Assembly: GCA_020427005.1 (NCBI GenBank)
Contig: JAGQOY010000015.1
Coordinates: 1 to 64,000 of the forward strand
Length of the DNA: 64,000 bases
Reading direction: 5' to 3'
DNA from: Planctomycetales bacterium
GTDB lineage: Bacteria; Planctomycetota; Planctomycetia; Pirellulales; Pirellulaceae
Both the position numbers and the translations under genes were made by a program. The notes under the pieces are model-generated. The model did no database searches and was not told the DNA's origin. It worked only from the letters and a program-made list of their open reading frames with translations. Position 1 is the first letter of the stretch; every line of letters begins with the position of its first letter. This document shows positions 1 to 7,868 of this stretch, piece after piece.

Positions 1-1425
1 TATGCTCCAACTGCGGCAATGGGGTTGGCGGAAGTGGCAGGCAACATGAAACGCCTGAAAGATGATTTTGACCCCAAATCCGAAGAAGCTGAAGGAAAAC
101 TACCACAGGTCAAATATGAGCCAACCCGGTTTCGCGCAGATGGCAAAGTTTTTTTTGATTTGGTGCGAAAACCTGAAAGTAACTCCTGCCTGTACTGTCA
201 CAGCAACATTGCGACTGATAACGTGACGGGAGGACGCTGGTTGCATGACGAGGACGTGCATGTTCGAGCAGGAATCTCTTGCGCGGATTGCCATCGCAAC
301 GGACTGGATCACGCTACTGTACGAGGTTTTGATGACGAACAGCATGTCGCAGGCAATTCGATTGCCAGTTTCTCTTGTGCAGGTTGCCACGTTGGCAGCC
401 AAGACCTAGCTAAGAATCTAACTGGCCGGCTGGGAGCACCTCGACCCGAACATCGCGGCATTCCACCTTTGCACTTCGACAAATTGACCTGCACAGCTTG
501 CCACAGTGGGCCTCAGCCCACGCGTCAGGCGGGCAAATTGATGAATTCCATACTGCATACACTCGGTCACAAATCGATACGAGATGGTGAGGAATTACCG
601 GGCGTATTTGGGCCGGTTGTGATGCCCGCCCAAGTGATTGATGGCAACCAAGATGGATCGGCTGACCACGAACCTATGTCCGGAAAGTACGCTCCCCATC
701 GTATGATGTGGCCCTCGTATTGGGGCATTTTGAAAGCAGGTGATATCACGGTTTTGCATCCAGACGCTGCCTATGAATTGGTTCGCAGAGATCTCAAAGT
801 TCGCACTGATTTCACACCCGAACTAGCCGACGTGAAACTGTCATTGCTTCAAAGAAAAGAGTTACTTGGGGAAGAGCGATCACGAGTCAAGGAATTCGAA
901 TGGACTGACGAAGAACGCGAGAAGATTTTAAAAGCTGAGTCAAAGGTTCGTGTGGTACAGGTTGCCGAACGAATGGCAAAAGCTCTGGCCGCGATAGAGA
1001 AAGCCTACCCTGACACTCAAGCAGTCTATGTCAGTGGGGGAATAGGCTTTGTGCGTTCCGGTGAGGCAGAGATTAAACCACTCCTTGGTAAAGAGGTGGG
1101 CAACCGAGCTGGCCCGGTCGCTTGGACGATTGGCCATAACGTACGCCCCGCTCGCCAGGCATTAGGTGCCCAAGGATGCCGTGAATGCCATAGTCACGAC
1201 TCACCCTTCTTTAATACGGAGGTGACGGCGGCCGCTGTCCTTCCTGACCAGCCAGTTTCCACTTGGGCAGTGGCAGACGTGCAACCCATGGATCGAGTTG
1301 TCCTTTCCAGCTGGAATGAGCTTTTCGTAGGCCGTGACATGTTCAAAATTGCAGGGCTAATAGTTCTCGGACTGACTTCGTTGTTAACTTTTGCGTCCGT
1401 GGTAAGCCGTATGACTCGTCACTAG
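1..1425 (+). CDS. Multiheme (five CXXCH) c-type cytochrome, 5' end outside window
   Basis: An extracytoplasmic electron-carrier protein. The reading frame is open to base 1, so the true start and export signal are probably upstream of the window; the first in-window ATG is at 19. Counting from that ATG, five CXXCH heme-attachment motifs are visible: CLYCH near residue 57, CADCH near 88, CAGCH near 120, CTACH near 158 and CRECH near 386. A charged helical stretch rich in Glu, Lys and Arg lies between hemes four and five. A hydrophobic segment at about 445-462 followed by a short basic tail looks like a C-terminal membrane anchor. The next gene, 71 bases downstream, is a small cytochrome-b-like membrane protein, so the pair may pass electrons between the quinone pool and the periplasm. 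I do not recognise a named family, and the substrate is unknown. Multiheme c-type identity is certain; the role is inferred. Confidence 0.85.
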   Translation, partial: YAPTAAMGLAEVAGNMKRLKDDFDPKSEEAEGKLPQVKYEPTRFRADGKVFFDLVRKPESNSCLYCHSNIATDNVTGGRWLHDEDVHVRAGISCADCHRNGLDHATVRGFDDEQHVAGNSIASFSCAGCHVGSQDLAKNLTGRLGAPRPEHRGIPPLHFDKLTCTACHSGPQPTRQAGKLMNSILHTLGHKSIRDGEELPGVFGPVVMPAQVIDGNQDGSADHEPMSGKYAPHRMMWPSYWGILKAGDITVLHPDAAYELVRRDLKVRTDFTPELADVKLSLLQRKELLGEERSRVKEFEWTDEEREKILKAESKVRVVQVAERMAKALAAIEKAYPDTQAVYVSGGIGFVRSGEAEIKPLLGKEVGNRAGPVAWTIGHNVRPARQALGAQGCRECHSHDSPFFNTEVTAAAVLPDQPVSTWAVADVQPMDRVVLSSWNELFVGRDMFKIAGLIVLGLTSLLTFASVVSRMTRH

Positions 1426-1496
1426 CCCCTTCAGTCGAAATTAGCCTGATTGATTTATTGCACATCACATAGAAAACTCCGCTAAGAAATCTCACT

Positions 1497-2057
1497 ATGC
1501 TTTTCGCCGAAGTTAGGCTACCGGATATACCGTTCCCCCAAGTCATGTTGGGCCTATTCGCCATTGTTGGCATAGGGCTCGTTTTGCACTTGTTGTTTGT
1601 TCTGGCAACTCGCAAGACTCAACCAGCTATCCGTCGGAAGAACATAGCGATCCGAGGATTGTATGTTTTGTTTCTCATTGTTGTTGCCACACTCGCGGTA
1701 ACTTCTTTTGGCTCGATTTTGAAAGTCGGACACATGTCCGGCTGGGCTCTGATTGGCCACACGGTTGTGGCTGGAGCTTTTGTTTTTTTACTATTGGCAA
1801 TGTCCGCCTACCTGCCGCGTGGAGGAAACTGCGAAGAGACTTCGGATCGCTGGTGGCTGGCCCGATGGAGTGCTTGGAGCTTGATGCTTAGTAGCTTGGT
1901 TGCGGCGGCAGTTATGTTTTCGGCCATGCTACCAATCTTGGATACGTCTAGGTTGCAATTGGCAATGGAAATTCACCGCTATGCTGGTTTGCTAGTAGTA
2001 ACAACCGCAGTTGTGCACGCATATTCGTTGCTCTGCACGCGTTGCGGTTGGCGTTAA
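1497..2057 (+). CDS. Small cytochrome-b-like integral membrane protein
   Basis: A 186-residue protein with four or five predicted membrane helices (about residues 15-37, 50-75, 85-105, 120-145 and 155-180). Histidines sit inside or at the edges of the hydrophobic segments: in LVLHLL, GHMSGWALIGH, and the pair in EIHRYAGLL and VVHAYSLL. That spacing fits a b-type heme protein such as a cytochrome b561 or formate-dehydrogenase-gamma-like quinol dehydrogenase. A loop carries basic residues (RKTQPAIRRKN). It lies directly downstream of a five-heme cytochrome c on the same strand, which supports a membrane partner taking electrons from or giving them to the quinone pool. Heme ligation is inferred from histidine placement, since no signature motif is present. 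The ATG at 1497 is the only good in-frame start. Confidence 0.6.
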   Translation: MLFAEVRLPDIPFPQVMLGLFAIVGIGLVLHLLFVLATRKTQPAIRRKNIAIRGLYVLFLIVVATLAVTSFGSILKVGHMSGWALIGHTVVAGAFVFLLLAMSAYLPRGGNCEETSDRWWLARWSAWSLMLSSLVAAAVMFSAMLPILDTSRLQLAMEIHRYAGLLVVTTAVVHAYSLLCTRCGWR

Positions 2058-2202
2058 GGAAGTGTTTTACTTACGCTGGCGAAAAAACGCAGTAGTTGCT
2101 GACTTCATACGCTTGCCATGGCAAAGTAAAGTGGCGCACAAAAGGGCCTCTGTTCCGCACATGTGGAACCGAACCATCTGACAGCGGGAAAGGAGTCCAA
2201 GA

Positions 2203-3222
2203 TTGGCACGCAATGAACAATTAATCCGTCAACACAAAATCCTCCAGGTACTCGAACGGCTGCGTTTCGGTTCGACATTAGAGGAGTTGCGTGATACTGT
2301 CGTAGATGAATTGGGTTTGACAAGTCTGCATACACGCAGCATTCGACGGGACTTGGAAGCACTTGTGGCGGCAGGAATGCCCATTGTGGATGAAGATACT
2401 CCCCGAGGGAGAATTTGGAAACTTTCCCGTAGCGACAAGGGACTTCAGAAGATTGCCATCACGGCCAGCGAATTGATCGCTCTCTCGATGGGCAGAGACC
2501 TTATGCTGCCGCTTGTAGGTACTCAATTCTGGATCGGCATTGAATCATTCTGGAATAAGGTCCGCGAACAACTCCCCGACGCGGTCTGGTCGCATTATGA
2601 GCGTTATAGACGGACTCTGTATGTACTCGGCCTACCGACAAAAACATATGAAAAGCATCAGGGAATCCTGAAGACCATCAATCGGGCTATTCAAGAGCAT
2701 CGATTACTGGAAATGGAATATCAGGTTCCGGGCAGGACCCCGACTCTGAGAGTGGTAGAGCCCTACGGTGTGGTAATATTTCAAAGTTCCATCTACGTTG
2801 TCGCAACAGAGACTGCTACAGATGGAGTGGAGACAGACCGTTTGCGCCACTGGAAACTCGATCGTTTCAACTCAGCTAAGGCTTTGGACAAGTGGTTTAA
2901 ACCAAACGAAGCGATCGATCTTCAGCAACACTTGGGACAATCTGTGGGGATTTTTAGTGGCGCCAAGGCCCATGAGTATGTCATCCGGCTTTCACCGCAA
3001 GCAGCCCGCTGGGCTGAAGAAGATCCTTGGCACGCAGCTCAAAAATTAGAAGTCCAAGAAGATGGTTCTATTATTTTGCGTGTGACTGCCTACCACGATA
3101 CAGAAATTATTCAACGTGTGATGCGGTTGGGAGCAGAGGCAGAAGTTCTCGAGCCAGAGAATTGTCGCATGGCGATTCGGGCAATCGTTCAAGAATTATC
3201 GAAACGATATGCGAAGAAATAA
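2203..3222 (+). CDS. WYL-domain transcriptional regulator with N-terminal HTH
   Basis: A predicted DNA-binding regulator of the DeoR/HTH-11 plus WYL type, 339 residues, normal length for the family. Residues 1-65 form a winged helix-turn-helix, with the recognition region around HTRSIRRDLEAL. A linker follows, then the WYL sensor domain from about 165 (beginning INRAIQEHRLLEMEY), in which the usual W-Y-L appears as IYV in SSIYVVATE. A C-terminal WCX-like region follows (APE-rich, ending in VQELSKRYAKK). The start is a TTG at 2203 with a good ribosome binding site (aaaggag, about 2189-2195); no upstream ATG fits. WYL domains bind ligands or nucleic-acid fragments and often control defence or DNA-damage genes. 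Here the neighbours are a cytochrome pair upstream and convergent Tat genes downstream, so the target is unknown. Confidence 0.85.
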   Translation: MARNEQLIRQHKILQVLERLRFGSTLEELRDTVVDELGLTSLHTRSIRRDLEALVAAGMPIVDEDTPRGRIWKLSRSDKGLQKIAITASELIALSMGRDLMLPLVGTQFWIGIESFWNKVREQLPDAVWSHYERYRRTLYVLGLPTKTYEKHQGILKTINRAIQEHRLLEMEYQVPGRTPTLRVVEPYGVVIFQSSIYVVATETATDGVETDRLRHWKLDRFNSAKALDKWFKPNEAIDLQQHLGQSVGIFSGAKAHEYVIRLSPQAARWAEEDPWHAAQKLEVQEDGSIILRVTAYHDTEIIQRVMRLGAEAEVLEPENCRMAIRAIVQELSKRYAKK

Positions 3223-3284
3223 CGTCGCTCAACATTTAGTGGCAGGATTTCCGTAGGATAGGCTTCCAGCCTGCCTGAAAAAAA

Positions 3285-3313
3285 GTTAGGCTTCCATTGA
3301 CTGGAAGCCTAAC
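3285..3313. terminator. Perfect 12-bp hairpin between convergent genes
   Basis: A 12-base stem (gttaggcttcca at 3285-3296 pairing with 3302-3313) encloses a 5-base loop. It is preceded by a run of A and followed by ctactttt. It lies between the WYL regulator (plus) and the tatA-type gene (minus), so it could end transcription from both sides. A partial copy of the same core (aggcttcca) occurs just upstream at 3260-3268, which suggests it is also part of a dispersed repeat. Confidence 0.55.
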
Positions 3314-3386
3314 CTACTTTTACCAAGGCGGACTACTAATAATGAGTGACTGCCTAGTGAGCAGTCTTCCGAAAACTGAGGGGCCC

Positions 3387-3659
3387 TCAGGAATCATCAT
3401 CTCGTGGCGGAACAAACTTGGGACTACTTGTTTGCACAGTATCGTTTTCATCATCAGAAGCTTCGACAAGTTTCTTAGTGGGCTGAGGCTCGATTTTGTC
3501 CCAGTCACGAAATTCCCGGTGAAATTCATCCACCTTCTTGCGCAAGTCCCGATAGGTCCCGCCAAACTTGCGAGCCATATCGGGTAGCTTGCTACCGAAT
3601 AGCATGAGGGCAATGATGCCAAAGAGCATCATTTCCTGATAGCCAAGTCCTGAAAACAT
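3387..3659 (-). CDS. tatA: Sec-independent translocase protein TatA/TatB type
   Basis: A 90-residue component of the twin-arginine translocase, which exports folded proteins. It has the family layout: a very short N-terminus (MFSGLGYQE), one membrane helix (about residues 8-22), the FGSKLP hinge, an amphipathic basic helix (DMARKFGGTYRDLRKK) and an acidic, disordered tail ending in PPRDDDS. The hinge FGxxKLP is of TatA type; the longer tail leaves TatB possible. A second tatA-type gene lies 206 bases upstream on the same strand. No tatC is in the window. Several probable Tat substrates are in the window (the DUF1501, DUF1552 and Gfo/Idh proteins). Family assignment is firm; the A versus B role is not. 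Confidence 0.85.
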   Translation of the reverse strand: MFSGLGYQEMMLFGIIALMLFGSKLPDMARKFGGTYRDLRKKVDEFHREFRDWDKIEPQPTKKLVEASDDENDTVQTSSPKFVPPRDDDS

Positions 3660-3865
3660 AGGGCTCTCAAATAGGTATGTTATTCATTTACGTGGGATGA
3701 CTTGCCGACAAGTCAACGCGGTCTGAGACGATTCGCTCGTTCCCAATTCGGCAGAGTACTCTTCGCTCGCGGACACCCCTTTTTCAAAATTCAATGGTTG
3801 GCCATGGGCATTTTGAAAAACTGGCTGAGCAAATAAGCTTAAAAACGAACCACTACTCGCGGAAC

Positions 3866-4051
3866 TTACGAATCCTTGTTGTCGTTTTCGAGATTTTCAG
3901 TTCCACTTCCAACCGGCTCGCGCATCCCTGCTTTGAACTCGTTGGCACTGCGCCCAAGATTTCGCATTAAGCTGGGCAGTCGGGAGCTTCCAAAGACGAG
4001 CAACACCACGACCATGAAAATGAGGAGCTCTTGCATTCCAAGTCCGAACAT
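3866..4051 (-). CDS. tatA: Sec-independent translocase protein TatA
   Basis: A 61-residue TatA/E-type subunit. Residues 6-20 (QELLIFMVVVLLVFG) form the membrane helix, followed by the hinge FGSSRLP, a short amphipathic helix (SLMRNLGRSANEFKAGMRE) and a polar acidic tail. The length matches small TatA/TatE proteins. It is transcribed toward the second, longer tatA-type gene, so the two may be cotranscribed despite the 206-base gap. The ribosome binding site is weak (gaagtgaag upstream of the ATG). This is the more canonical TatA of the two. Confidence 0.88.
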   Translation of the reverse strand: MFGLGMQELLIFMVVVLLVFGSSRLPSLMRNLGRSANEFKAGMREPVGSGTENLENDNKDS

Positions 4052-4470
4052 CGCAATTCTTCACTTCAAAAAGGCGATTAACATGATCTGCCGCAACTAT
4101 GTGCAAAGCAAGAAATCACGCCCCAAAGAAGCGGCGAAAGCGGGCTCGTCACCTTCACCACAAAGGTACGGCCAGAACCACTTTTTGAGAGTTCAAGAAG
4201 ATATCACCTATTTTAAGATAGGCCTAGCGAGTGGTCAAACCGTATCTTTTCAAATTTGGATTTTCAAATGGCCGAGCTGGGATTTCCTCGCAAGTGGAAA
4301 TCGATCCACCATGACCTAGAGACTATCGTCTGGCCCGGCAGGCAGGAAGCCCGTCCAATAGGGAGCTACCAGTTTTTGCCGTGTCAATTTTCTCCTACCT
4401 TGCCACTGCGTCCAGAGGAAATGATCGTCTATACTATTTTTGGTCTGAAAAGTAAGGAGCAATTAGGGGA
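4052..4470. other. Intergenic region between tatA and the TA-like pair
   Basis: About 420 bases with no convincing gene. Open frames here have no ribosome binding site and no recognisable composition. The region must hold the divergent promoters for the tat genes and for the small gene at 4471, but I cannot point to clear -35/-10 boxes. Confidence 0.4.
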
Positions 4471-4713
4471 ATGGCGACAGAAGTCGAATTGGAATACGAA
4501 CGGCGTTGGAAATCGATGTCGCACGCGGAAAAGGTTTCTCGCAGCGCGGCCATGTTCGCCTGGACGCGGCAACAAATGGCCATTCGAATTCGTAACGACA
4601 ACCCTAGACTATCGAACGAAGAAATCAAATGGCATGTTGCGCTGAAGCTCTACGAGCGAGATCCGGAAATGGTCAAGCTCATTCAGGAGCAACTCACCAA
4701 TGTTTCGCGTTGA
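4471..4713 (+). CDS. Small antitoxin-like partner of a nucleotidyltransferase
   Basis: An 80-residue, highly charged, helical protein without membrane segments. Its middle (SHAEKVSRSAAMFAWTRQQ, then NPRLSNEEIKWHVALKLYERDP) resembles the short proteins often encoded just upstream of stand-alone nucleotidyltransferases in planctomycetes and cyanobacteria, which share an 'xxAEK... RxxxPxxSExExxxxxALxxY' layout. A gggga ribosome binding site sits just before the ATG at 4471. The stop overlaps the start of the next gene by 14 bases, implying translational coupling. By position and size it would be the antitoxin or adaptor of a toxin-antitoxin-like pair. The function is inferred from context and remembered similarity. 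Confidence 0.6.
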   Translation: MATEVELEYERRWKSMSHAEKVSRSAAMFAWTRQQMAIRIRNDNPRLSNEEIKWHVALKLYERDPEMVKLIQEQLTNVSR

Positions 4714-5272
4714 AGCATTTGAATGGACGATCAGAAAGTTTGTTGCGATTGCAGAGGCGGTGGAACTTCCCTTTCATCTGACCGGCGGCTCGATCAGTTC
4801 GGCATATGGCGAACCACGATTGACCCAAGATATTGACGTCGTCGTGTCGCCAGAAGTCGCCAAGCATCGAATTGATGATTTAGTAGACCTACTGGCATCT
4901 TCCGACTTTCTATTCACCGAAAGTGTCGTTCGGCAAGCGGTTCTAACCGGAGAATTGTTCCAGCTTCTGGACAAGAGTGAGAGTTTGAAACTGGATATCT
5001 ATCCAAGAGAGCTGATACCCGGTGAGCTGCTGCGGTCACAGACTCTAGAGCTGTTTGAGGGATTTTTTCTGCCCGTGGTTTCACGCACGGATGCTGCGAT
5101 CTCGAAACTCATTTGGATCGACAAAGGAAGCCTGCGTAGTCGTCGCGATTTTCGAAGCATTTTCAAAAGCTGTGATGAAAAGCAACAATTAGTTATTCGA
5201 AATCATGCTTCTGGATTGCATTTGAGTGACTTGCTTGACGAAGTCCTCGCGGAATCCGATGAAATCCGTTGA
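4700..5272 (+). CDS. Stand-alone nucleotidyltransferase, AbiEii/DUF6036-like (candidate toxin)
   Basis: A 190-residue protein with the minimal nucleotidyltransferase fold. Residues 29-31 are the GGS of the helix-turn, followed by SAYGEPRLTQ, and the metal-binding carboxylates are D44 and D46 in DIDVVV. A third candidate acidic residue is in LKLDIYPRE near residue 97. The 'GEPRxTQDID' string is typical of the AbiEii/DUF6036-type family, some members of which act as toxins that transfer nucleotides to tRNA or proteins. It starts inside the end of the preceding 80-residue gene (14-base overlap), as in toxin-antitoxin operons. The fold assignment is solid; toxin activity is inference. Confidence 0.75.
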   Translation: MFRVEAFEWTIRKFVAIAEAVELPFHLTGGSISSAYGEPRLTQDIDVVVSPEVAKHRIDDLVDLLASSDFLFTESVVRQAVLTGELFQLLDKSESLKLDIYPRELIPGELLRSQTLELFEGFFLPVVSRTDAAISKLIWIDKGSLRSRRDFRSIFKSCDEKQQLVIRNHASGLHLSDLLDEVLAESDEIR

Positions 5273-6078
5273 TCCCAAATAAGGTTTTGGATAGCTTGCG
5301 TCTTTTGCGGGGAGTGCTTCCACTGAGCTTGCACTAACCTATGTTACCCGTCCATCCCTACCCGAGCGTTTTTCCAGCGACAGACTCGGTGAGGGAAGTA
5401 ACAGATGTGACAGGCCAAAGCGTGACTACCTGACCAATTGGTTGGCAAGAGCAAGAGCCGGTGATCCCGGTTTTTCGTCCCCAAGTGGCCTAAAACCGAA
5501 ACATTCGGTGATGATGGACTTGGCACACCGAATGCTGTCTGGCAAAAAAACCTCCTTCGGGGTGCTGATGGCGCGCGACGGAATTTCGGATCGTGCTACC
5601 ATACGAAACGCTCGACAACGTCAGAGTGGTTAGCAGGATGATTACCGCCGTCATTCTTCCAACAAGTAGATACATGTTCCTGTTCCTCTCCCATTTGAGT
5701 ATTGACCCCAATGTTCGAGATTCGCGCTCCATGCCAGGTTTAGAGCTATAAACGAATCCATTAAATCCCTAATGAGCCTTGGAGAAGAGCAATCTCTGGA
5801 CCATTGACCAAATGCCCAAGGTTTCCTTAGAGAAACGAGTATTCGATCACGATTTTGGCTCTAAAGGATTGGCAGGGTCGAGCATTCTTTGTGCAATCGA
5901 GCATCTTTTGTCTGAGCTCAACAGAACGTACATGTGGTCGTCCGAACCCAGTTGGATAGGCTTGTCGACCAGAATCAGGAGTCCGCGTTTCGCCGCTGGG
6001 TATCCGGTATAAGCTAGTGCTTCGTATGGGGTGTGCATTGTCAGGAATTCCTAAAGTCTACTTCAGAAAGGTGATCAA
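5273..6078. other. Long intergenic region without a convincing gene
   Basis: About 800 bases in which all frames are short and none has recognisable protein similarity. Two minus-strand frames deserve mention only. One spans 5490-5732 and has an internal hydrophobic stretch (AVIILLTTLTLSSVSYGS) that could be a relic signal peptide. The other spans 5847-6038 and is listed separately. The region upstream of 6079 must contain the promoter of the NADH dehydrogenase gene; no clear boxes are visible. Confidence 0.35.
5847..6038 (-). CDS. Possible small protein of unknown function
   Basis: A 63-residue frame divergent from the NADH dehydrogenase gene. It has an aggaa ribosome-binding-like sequence about nine bases before its ATG and a protein-like composition (for example GLLILVDKPIQLGSDD and MYVLLSSDKR). 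I recognise no family, and there are no membrane segments or cysteine motifs. It could equally be a chance frame in an intergenic region. Confidence 0.22.
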   Translation of the reverse strand: MHTPYEALAYTGYPAAKRGLLILVDKPIQLGSDDHMYVLLSSDKRCSIAQRMLDPANPLEPKS

Positions 6079-7398
6079 GTGCCTCGATGTCCCCATGTTG
6101 TGGTAGTAGGAGGAGGGTTCGCGGGATTGCAAGCGGCTCGCTGCCTAAGGCGCGAAAATGTTCGAGTAACTTTGGTAGACAAGCGTAATTACCACCTGTT
6201 TCAACCGCTGTTATACCAGGTTGCCACGGGCGGATTGTCGCCGGCGAACATTGCAGTCCCGCTCCGTAGAATTCTCAATAAACAACGTAACTGCGAAACA
6301 TTGCTGGCCGAGGTCGTTGATTTTGATCTCGACCACAATAGGCTACTTCTTGCAGATGGCGCACTTGAGTATGACTTTTTGGTAGTCGCTGCAGGTGCTT
6401 CGCAGTGTTACTTCGGTAATGAAAAATGGCAGATCCATGCACCTAGCTTAAAAACGCTCGAGGATGCGTCTGTAATTCGGCGCAAGATTTACTTTGCGTT
6501 TGAGGCGGCGGAACGTGAAACGAGCACCGACATGCGAAAATCGTGGCTCACGTTTATCATTGTCGGTGGAGGTCCTACTGGAGTAGAGCTTGCCGGTGCC
6601 ATCGCAGAAATTGCGAGGGAAACACTGCGATATGACTTCCGCCACATTAACCCCTCGGATACTCGCATCCTGGTAGTAGATTCCGAGCCACATATTCTCA
6701 GCATGTATTCCGAACGGTTGGCAATACGAGCAGCGAACAAACTCCAGATGATTGGAGTCGAGATTATGAACTGCTGCCGAGTCTGTGATGTTCAAAATGA
6801 CTCGGTGACCATACGTGACTCAAATGGCCAGACAAGTAGGATTCTTACAAAAAATATATTATGGGCTGCTGGCGTCAGTGCCAATCCGCTGGGACGGAAC
6901 CTTGCGGCAGCCGCAAACGGTGATGTGGATCGAAGCGGTCGGGTCGTTGTGGATGGCTATTTGCGTATGGGATCTGACAATGTCTTTGCGGTTGGCGATA
7001 TGGCTTGCGTTAAGAACCAATCTGGGCATACGCTTCCTGGTTTGGCCCCGGTTGCCATGCAGCAAGGCAAATTTGTTGCAAATGTAATCTGCCGACTCGT
7101 ATCCCATCAAGCATTGCCACCTCCATTCGAATACCGCGATCCGGGATCGATGGCCACAATTGGTCGCGCAGCAGCAGTAGCGGTCATCGGCCACCGAGAA
7201 TTCTATGGTTTTACAGCCTGGTTACTTTGGTTGACGGTCCATCTTTTCGGTATCGTGCTATTTCAGAATCGGATGCAAGTCCTGGCTCAATGGAGTTGGA
7301 ATTACCTGACGTTCAGTCGAAGTGCTCGTCTGATTACCGGGGTTGAGCATCCTCGCATTGGTAATGGGACAGAAGTGCATGACCAAGCTGCTCATTGA
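6079..7398 (+). CDS. ndh: Type II NADH dehydrogenase (NADH:quinone oxidoreductase)
   Basis: A single-subunit, non-proton-pumping respiratory enzyme that oxidises NADH and reduces membrane quinone with FAD. It has 439 residues, usual for NDH-2. The N-terminal FAD-binding Rossmann motif is VVVVGGGFAGLQAAR, and the following FQPLLYQVATGGLSP segment is highly typical of the family. The second dinucleotide site is IVGGGPTGVELAGAIAE near residue 160, and the FAD pyrophosphate region is DNVFAVGDMA. The C-terminus has the hydrophobic membrane-binding stretch (TAWLLWLTVHLFGIVLF) and ends in a polar tail. The start is GTG at 6079, with agaaagg just upstream. A degenerate second copy of the 3' end lies 236 bases downstream, and the next complete gene is convergent. 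Confidence 0.93.
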   Translation: MPRCPHVVVVGGGFAGLQAARCLRRENVRVTLVDKRNYHLFQPLLYQVATGGLSPANIAVPLRRILNKQRNCETLLAEVVDFDLDHNRLLLADGALEYDFLVVAAGASQCYFGNEKWQIHAPSLKTLEDASVIRRKIYFAFEAAERETSTDMRKSWLTFIIVGGGPTGVELAGAIAEIARETLRYDFRHINPSDTRILVVDSEPHILSMYSERLAIRAANKLQMIGVEIMNCCRVCDVQNDSVTIRDSNGQTSRILTKNILWAAGVSANPLGRNLAAAANGDVDRSGRVVVDGYLRMGSDNVFAVGDMACVKNQSGHTLPGLAPVAMQQGKFVANVICRLVSHQALPPPFEYRDPGSMATIGRAAAVAVIGHREFYGFTAWLLWLTVHLFGIVLFQNRMQVLAQWSWNYLTFSRSARLITGVEHPRIGNGTEVHDQAAH

Positions 7399-7440
7399 AT
7401 AGCAAATTCACTTGCCTCCCCTCGCTATGCTCGAACATAG

Positions 7441-7494
7441 TTAATGCTTGAATAAGAAGGCTGGGCTATTGATGAGTGCCCATGTCAGGCCTTG
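7441..7494 (-). pseudogene. Remnant of the 3' end of a DUF1553 gene
   Basis: Read on the minus strand, these 54 bases encode QGLTWALINSPAFLFKH and a stop. The functional gene at 7869-7922 ends in QDLTWALINSPAFLFNH and a stop: 15 of 17 residues are identical, while about a quarter of the bases differ. Immediately upstream in this frame (7504-7506) there is a TGA, and no further similarity to the DUF1553 gene is visible, so only the last codons survive. It sits directly after the intact ndh gene in the same convergent arrangement as the functional copies, and I interpret it as one half of a decayed tandem duplication. LxWALxNSxxFLFN is also a general family ending, so an unrelated lost DUF1553 gene is possible. 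Confidence 0.7.
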
Positions 7495-7610
7495 ATCCAA
7501 GATTCACTTCCTGATTTCAAAGACAACCATTAGCCGGCAAAAGTTTGCAAATCTTGCACATGTTTCTCAGCTCGGCTATTCCCTTACTTCTTCCACTTCC
7601 GCGTATAGTA

Positions 7611-7810
7611 CCAATTGCCGGGCAGCTGCGGCGGTGGCAGTCATTGGCCATCGAGAATTCTATGGATTGACGGCCTGGCTCTTGTGGCTACTGGTTCACC
7701 TGTTTGGTATTGTGTTATTCCAAAACAGGACGCAAGTTCTAGCACAATCGAGCTGGAACTATCTGACATTCAGCCGCAGTGCACGTCTGATTACGGGAAT
7801 TGAGCATCCA
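7611..7810 (+). pseudogene. Truncated second copy of the ndh 3' end
   Basis: From 7634 the frame aligns codon for codon with 7177-7353 of ndh. Over 59 codons I count by hand about 32 silent and only 5 replacement differences; the shared core includes IGHREFYG and LTFSRSARLITG. Similarity extends a little upstream (about 7611), where there is a one-codon insertion and a frame slip; the first 350 or so codons of the enzyme, including both nucleotide-binding motifs, are absent. An open frame remains from a GTG at 7634 to a stop at 7879, but there is no ribosome binding site. The product would be only the membrane-binding tail, so I treat it as a pseudogene. The excess of silent differences means the two copies diverged while still under selection. 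Confidence 0.85.
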
Positions 7811-7868
7811 AGCCTTAGCCACAATGCAGAAGAACAGAGTGAACCGGGTTCTAAGAGAGAACCGGATT

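Noticed and set aside
5490-5732. Minus-strand frame with a hydrophobic stretch
   Set aside because: The stretch is internal, the rest is unstructured, and there is no ribosome binding site or family.
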